64,000 nt of DNA from positions 41,107 through 105,106 of the forward strand of contig CAZBOW010000006.1 of NCBI GenBank assembly GCA_964493635.1, given 5' to 3'. The translations under genes and the position numbers were made by a program. How positions within the stretch are numbered: position 1 is the first letter of the stretch; each line of letters opens with the position of its first letter. Shown here one piece after another: positions 59,763-64,000 of this stretch. This stretch comes from OLB6 sp964493635 (GTDB lineage: Bacteria; Bacteroidota; Ignavibacteria; Kapaibacteriales; Kapaibacteriaceae). The notes beneath the pieces are model-generated. The model saw only the letters and a list, made by a program, of their open reading frames with translations, was not told where the DNA came from and made no database searches.

Positions 59763-62025
59763 TTACTGCAGACGGATTTGTTGACCCGCGCGGATATTAT
59801 CCGAGTTGCGCAGTGAAGGGTTGGCCTTACGCAGTTGGGCGATGCTCATGCCGAACTTGTCGGCAATTGTCGAAAGGGTGTCGCCTCGCTGAACCTTGTA
59901 GGTCNNNNNNNNNNNNNNNNNNNNNNNNNNNNNNNNNNNNNNNNNNNNNNNNNNNNNNNNNNNNNNNNNNNNNNNNNNNNNNNNNNNNNNNNNNNNNNNN
60001 NNNNGATTTCGACGACGCCTTCGACGACGCCAACTGCTCGGTGGTCGTCTTCTGCACCTTGATGGTTCGTCCAGCCTTCAGCACCGCCTTCTTGGACATG
60101 CCGTTCAGTGCGCGCAGTTCCTGAATCGACATGCCGTACCGGTCCGCAATTGAGGACAGGGTCTCTCCGCGGCGCACCTTATGGCGAACCACCTTGGTCA
60201 CGGCAATACGCTCCACCGATGCCGTAGCCTCTGGCCGTGCGCTGACGTTCACCACAAGTTCTTGGCCAGGATGGATGGTGCCATCATTCGAGCGCAGGTC
60301 GTTCCACGACCGCAGATCAGAAACCTCTACAGCGTACCGCTTGGCAATGCTTGCAAGACTTTCACCACTCTGCACCGTGTGCGTTGTGGTTTGTCGTGCC
60401 GTCGATCCCTGCTTCTTTGGGGCTACAGGCTCGGCATCCGGAATGGAAGCCAGCTGCTGCTCCTGACCTTGATTCACCACCGGAATGCGGAGCACCTGAC
60501 CTCGGCGCACGTTACTGCGGTAGCCGGCAATGTTGTTCAAGGAGGCCAGCTCCGTACTGCTCACGCCATAGCGACGCGCAATCTTGGCGAGCGTTTCACG
60601 GCGGCCAACGGTATGCTCGATCCATGGCATGCGTTCCTGCTCGGTGAGGAGCGCATACTGCTGCTGAAAATCCAGCCGCTTGCCCATCGGAATCTTCAGC
60701 ACGTACTGCATATCCGGAGGTGTGCAGTTCCGTTTCAGCTCGGGGTTGAGTTTCTTGAGGGAGTCGATGGTTACGCCGGTGGCCTTTGCTAAGGCCGACA
60801 GGTTGGTTGGCTCGGCCACGGTGACCGTATCAAAAACGTACTCTGGATGGAAGTTCAAATCCTCCAGATTGATGCCGTACTTCTCCGGATCCATGGCAAC
60901 CATGGACGTAGCGATAAAAAACGGGACATAGTTCCGCGTTTCACTCGGAAGGTGGGCACGGATGTCCCAGAAGTTCCCCTCGGGATTTCCACTCCGTCGC
61001 TTGGCCCGTCGCACACCGCCAGCACCGCAATTGTAGGCCGCCAGGGCGAGGTGCCAGTCACCAAGGTCTTCGTACAGGTCCCGCAGAAACCGCATCGAGG
61101 CACGGGTAGACTTTTCAATGTCGCGACGCTCGTCGATCCACGAATCGATTCGAAGGCCATACTCCCGACCGGTCGAGGCAATGAACTGCCACATGCCTAC
61201 GGCTTGGGCCCGTGAGACAGCGTAAGGATTCAGACCCGACTCCATGATGGCAAGGAAGATGATCTCCGGCGGCATCTGTTCGTCGGCGGCGATCTTCTTC
61301 AGCGTGGGGAACCACCGACCCGATCGCTCCAAACAGAGGTTGATGAACTTCTGTCCCTTTTCGCTGGCCAGGAATTGAAGGCTGCGCTCGACATACTCAT
61401 TCTGCGTCATGTCGATTTGGGTCGAGCCCAGGGAAGGGGCTTTCCACGACGTCTTTGATCCTGATCCCGAACCTGCCGTTGCGCTTGTCCCTGCGGGCTT
61501 CTTCAGCGGTGCAACGCTCAAGGTAGGCTTAGCATCCACCTCGCGGAACATCTTCCGGCGTAGCACGGAGATTGGAGCATTGGCGCTCAAATCATCGATA
61601 CTGGTGATGTACGTTTCGTAATCCTCGATCAGGGCTTGCACCAGTTCGATGTAGTCGGCGGTGCTGGCCACGCGTGTGTCGGACGACACCTCGTTTAGGA
61701 TCCGGATTGCTTTGTCGAAGAAGGCGGCGGCAACAGATGGCTTTTCCTGCTCGATGGCTTCGAGTCCCTGCAGGTATAGTTGTCGAGCGCGGTCGACATG
61801 TTCGGACGCTGGCAGTGAGAACGAGGCAATCGTGATGGCCTCGGGTTCCTCGTCGAGATCGGCAAACTCATCAGGGAAGGCAACGGCACGGCCGGCGGTG
61901 ACGTCGTCGATGCTTTGCTCATGGGTGCTCTGTCCCTGTTCCGCCTGTGCCCGTGTGTCTGGTACAACCACCCCTACCAGGGCGGTGGTGCAGATCAAGA
62001 GGCGAAGGGCAGCAGTCAACATCAT
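59763..62025 (-). CDS. MltD-like lytic transglycosylase with four LysM domains (interrupted by an assembly gap)
   Basis: A signal peptide (about 1-27), a helical N-terminal region and an SLT domain with catalytic Glu262 in IMESGLNPYAVS and AAYNCGAGGVRRA are followed by LysM domains at about 475-525, 555-600 and 618-663. After a 100-N gap (59905-60004) the fourth LysM (YKVQRGDTLSTIADKFG onward) continues in a different frame to the TAA at 59763-59765. Reading straight across the N run gives a false ending at 59827. The enzyme cleaves peptidoglycan to anhydro-muropeptides in the periplasm. Real length is uncertain by the gap. Confidence 0.88.
59905..60004. other. Assembly gap of 100 N in a Ser/Lys repeat of the LysM gene
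   Basis: The right flank carries GACGACGCCTTC-type repeats (Ala-Ser-Ser-Lys on the minus strand). The coding frames on the two sides do not agree across exactly 100 bases, so the true distance differs from the N count. No identical 55-base flanks are seen. Confidence 0.85.
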
Positions 62026-62045
62026 AGGCCATGAAAATAACAGCT

Positions 62046-62076
62046 AAGGCCCTAACCATCAAATGCTTAGGGCCTT
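62046..62076. terminator. Inverted repeat between the baeRF-like and LysM genes
   Basis: AAGGCCCTAA (62046-62055) pairs with TTAGGGCCTT (62067-62076), a perfect 10-bp stem with an 11-base loop in the 96-base space between two minus-strand genes. There is no clear T-run on the minus strand, so termination is possible but not certain. Confidence 0.5.
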
Positions 62077-62121
62077 GTTCTTCATTAAAAGTTGTTCACG
62101 AGAACCAATGCCGTGTCGGCA

Positions 62122-63267
62122 CTAATATCTCAGGATGGCCGCGAGACCCGTGCCAGCGGGCATATGTTCCGGATCAAGCACGAGAACACGTCCCTTCGCC
62201 CGCAGAACGATCTCGGCCACATCGTCCAAAATGTCATCGACGTCCGTTTCATCGTTGGAGTCGTAGGCAATGGCTCCGGTGGTGGCATCAACGATCCCTG
62301 GCAAAATCCGTCCCGATTCCACAAAGAGGGTGTCTACCCGACCCTCGGCTGCGGCGGCAGCAACCTCGGCGGGCGCCGAAAGCCCCTTACCATGGGCTGC
62401 TGCCTCATGAAATGCATCAACCTGTTGTTTGGTAGCAGCATCGATATAGGGCTTCATCAGTTTCCAGGTTCGCTCGGTCAGGGCGGCGAGCGATACACCT
62501 TCCGGATGGACGGTTACGCCCTCCAGCAGGACATTCGGGTTCTTGCGTATGCGCTGGAACATGCTGATCTGATCCGACAACCCTGCCAGAATAATCGGCA
62601 GGCCGTCCTTAGCGGAATAGTGATGCTCGATGGCCCGATCGACGGCTCGGAAAAACCGCTCGGTGTCCAGCTCGTGATCCTCGGCCGCAGTCCGGTGACC
62701 GTGCATACGCTCTACACCACCCGAGGAGGCAATGGTGGTTTCGCGGTGCGTTTCACGCATCCCGAGGGCCTGCTCGAGCGTGGCTGGGACTTCCGGATGT
62801 AGTTCAACGGGGCTAAGGCCGTCACGGTCGCCAACGTAGAGGCTGATGCGCTCCTTGGTTAGAGCCAGGACGTGGTAGCGCTCCATGGTTTGCAAGAGTC
62901 GGAGAAGGGGCTTCAGGTGGAAGCTGTTGGCAACCACAGCAAGTTCGGGTACGGGGCGATCTAAGTGCTGAGCGATGTGAACGCCTGGAGCGGCAAACAG
63001 TGCAATGCCTTCACGTCGAGCATTCCAAAACGCTTCATCGTGTTCGATGTCACGGAAGGGCTGCAGGACCGATTCGATGTCGGCCGGTGAAAACGACCGC
63101 TCCAGCGACGCCGTAAGCTGTCGGACCAGAGCGCGATAGCGCGTGGGGTCGTCGCGCCGCTCCGGCTGCGTACGATGGGTTGGGAGGTACAAACTCAAGC
63201 AGGGGCCACTCGTAGCCGCCAACAGCGCCGAAATCTGCGAATTCAAGGGATGATGTTGCGTGCGCAT
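62122..63267 (-). CDS. Bacterial eRF1-like (baeRF, family 3 type) protein
   Basis: A 381-residue protein with the start CLSLYLPTHRTQPERRDDPTRY (about residues 23-44; key residues Ser, Leu, Tyr, Pro, Thr, His) and VPELAVVANSFHLKPLLRLLQ (about 106-126), the pattern of the baeRF domain families related to archaeal/eukaryotic release factor domains. A C-terminal Rossmann-like half contains DTLFVESGRI. The family is predicted to act in ribosome rescue, hibernation or stress; no member function is certain. GGAGG precedes the ATG. It lies directly downstream of the SDR gene. Confidence 0.65.
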   Translation of the reverse strand: MRTQHHPLNSQISALLAATSGPCLSLYLPTHRTQPERRDDPTRYRALVRQLTASLERSFSPADIESVLQPFRDIEHDEAFWNARREGIALFAAPGVHIAQHLDRPVPELAVVANSFHLKPLLRLLQTMERYHVLALTKERISLYVGDRDGLSPVELHPEVPATLEQALGMRETHRETTIASSGGVERMHGHRTAAEDHELDTERFFRAVDRAIEHHYSAKDGLPIILAGLSDQISMFQRIRKNPNVLLEGVTVHPEGVSLAALTERTWKLMKPYIDAATKQQVDAFHEAAAHGKGLSAPAEVAAAAAEGRVDTLFVESGRILPGIVDATTGAIAYDSNDETDVDDILDDVAEIVLRAKGRVLVLDPEHMPAGTGLAAILRY

Positions 63268-63295
63268 CCAACCTCCGTTTCAAAAAAATGATGGA

Positions 63296-64000
63296 TTACC
63301 GTGCCAGATAGGCACCGTCGATAGCATAGTAGCTGCCGGTCACAAACGACGCCGCCGGGGACGTCAAAAAGACAATCACACTGGCCACCTCCTCGGGTTC
63401 GCCAATGCGTCCAATCGGATGCAGTTGGGTGAGCATGGCCGACATGTCAGGATTCTCTTCGATGGCCGAGATCATCGGCGTGTGGATGAAGCCGGGTCCA
63501 ACAACGTTTACACGGACTCCCTGCGCTGAGTGATCCAATGCAGCCGCCCGGGTGAGTCCCACAAGTCCGTGCTTTGCGGCCGTGTAGGCGGGCGCACCAG
63601 CAAATCCTACCATCCCCAATATCGACGCAACGTTTACAATTGCTCCGCCACCGGAGGCAATGATGGCTGGTATCTGTGCCTTCATGCCAAGGAACGGCCC
63701 CGTGAGGTTTACATCGATCACCCGCTGCCAACTCTCTACAGGATAGTCGGCGGTCGCGCCCGAATCACCTCCAATGCCGGCATTGTTTACGGCATAGTCG
63801 AGTCGGCCAAAGCTGTCCAGCGCGGTTTGCACCGCCCGCTGATGGTCTGCCAGCGACGCCACATCGCAATGCACATATACAGCCTTGTGGCCATCAGCCC
63901 TCAACCGACCTGCAAGTTCCTCGCCGGCCTCATCCTGAACGTCGGTGAGCACAACAGCAGTGCCTTGTGCCGCATACGCTTCGGCTACGGCCTTACCGAT
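63296..64000 (-). CDS. Short-chain dehydrogenase/reductase (5' end beyond the window)
   Basis: The frame is open to the window edge, where IGKAVAEAYAAQGTAVVLTD shows the helix and strand after the Rossmann Gly motif, so the start lies outside. Visible SDR features are NNAGIGG, catalytic Ser in NVASILG, the Tyr-x3-Lys pair in YTAAKHG, VNVVGPGFIHTPM and the C-terminal AIDGAYLAR. It is an NAD(P)-dependent oxidoreductase of unknown substrate. It ends 28 bases before the baeRF-like gene. Confidence 0.9.
   Translation of the reverse strand: MGKAVAEAYAAQGTAVVLTDVQDEAGEELAGRLRADGHKAVYVHCDVASLADHQRAVQTALDSFGRLDYAVNNAGIGGDSGATADYPVESWQRVIDVNLTGPFLGMKAQIPAIIASGGGAIVNVASILGMVGFAGAPAYTAAKHGLVGLTRAAALDHSAQGVRVNVVGPGFIHTPMISAIEENPDMSAMLTQLHPIGRIGEPEEVASVIVFLTSPAASFVTGSYYAIDGAYLAR

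Overview
The window is a dense bacterial chromosomal segment of roughly 57-58% GC by eye, carrying one tRNA and almost no non-coding DNA. No gap between genes exceeds about 160 bases. It looks like a Gram-negative member of the Bacteroidota/Chlorobiota (FCB) group, perhaps the Kapabacteria/Ignavibacteria side. The evidence is type IX secretion (T9SS) C-terminal sorting domains on several secreted proteins, a DUF4835/PorD-like T9SS protein, lipid A genes (lpxB, lpxK), and promoter boxes of the Bacteroidota TAnnTTTG type. Four runs of exactly 100 N show that this is a scaffolded draft assembly. Two of them are flanked by identical 55-base ends, so the sequence is really continuous there.

0-20 kb: the 3' end of a Ppx/GppA phosphatase, an HtrA/DegP protease and a predicted outer-membrane barrel face a glutaryl-CoA dehydrogenase-kup pair on the other strand. 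A TAnnTTTG promoter then opens the translation/RNA operon rimP-nusA-infB-rbfA-truB-ribF-rpsO-pnp, followed closely by a secreted prolyl oligopeptidase. A CorC-like CBS membrane protein and recO lie on the minus strand, then tRNA-Asn with a terminator.

20-27 kb: a methyltransferase gene broken by one in-frame TAA. Next comes a translationally coupled pair encoding a redoxin protein and a c-heme/copper-monooxygenase-like T9SS cargo protein. A tightly overlapping operon follows: T9SS Ig-like protein, RsiV-like DUF3298 lipoprotein, ECF sigma factor, small zinc-finger anti-sigma candidate, ABC-F protein Uup.

27-41 kb: a lipid A operon (lpxB, lysophospholipid acyltransferase, lpxK, C26 peptidase). 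Then two minus-strand barrel proteins, one with an N-terminal helix-hairpin-helix, a PorD-like protein, a single polypeptide fusing TadA (tRNA adenosine deaminase) to RsmI (16S rRNA 2'-O-methyltransferase), tmk, a T9SS metalloprotease, proline dehydrogenase and an EEP-family lipoprotein.

41-51 kb (mostly minus strand): a membrane GAF/degenerate-GGDEF protein, two DUF6263-like envelope proteins, ndk, sucD with a Lys/Thr/Ala tail, a plus-strand OsmC protein, and a seven-gene run psd-pssA-purS-purQ-tatA-tatB-gatA whose genes overlap or lie within 10 bases.

51-64 kb: dnaN-recF-dciA-like-gyrB without dnaA, two hairpins, ahcY and metK (methyl cycle), a sugar nucleotidyltransferase, a MltD-like lytic transglycosylase with four LysM domains (its last LysM lies past a gap in another frame), a bacterial eRF1-like (baeRF) protein, and a short-chain dehydrogenase cut by the window end.

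The observations I rate highest are the TadA-RsmI fusion, the 10-mer GTAGGGGGCT found eight times and only on the plus strand regardless of gene direction, the split redoxin/heme/copper-oxygenase pair, and the lipoprotein-ECF-zinc-finger operon.
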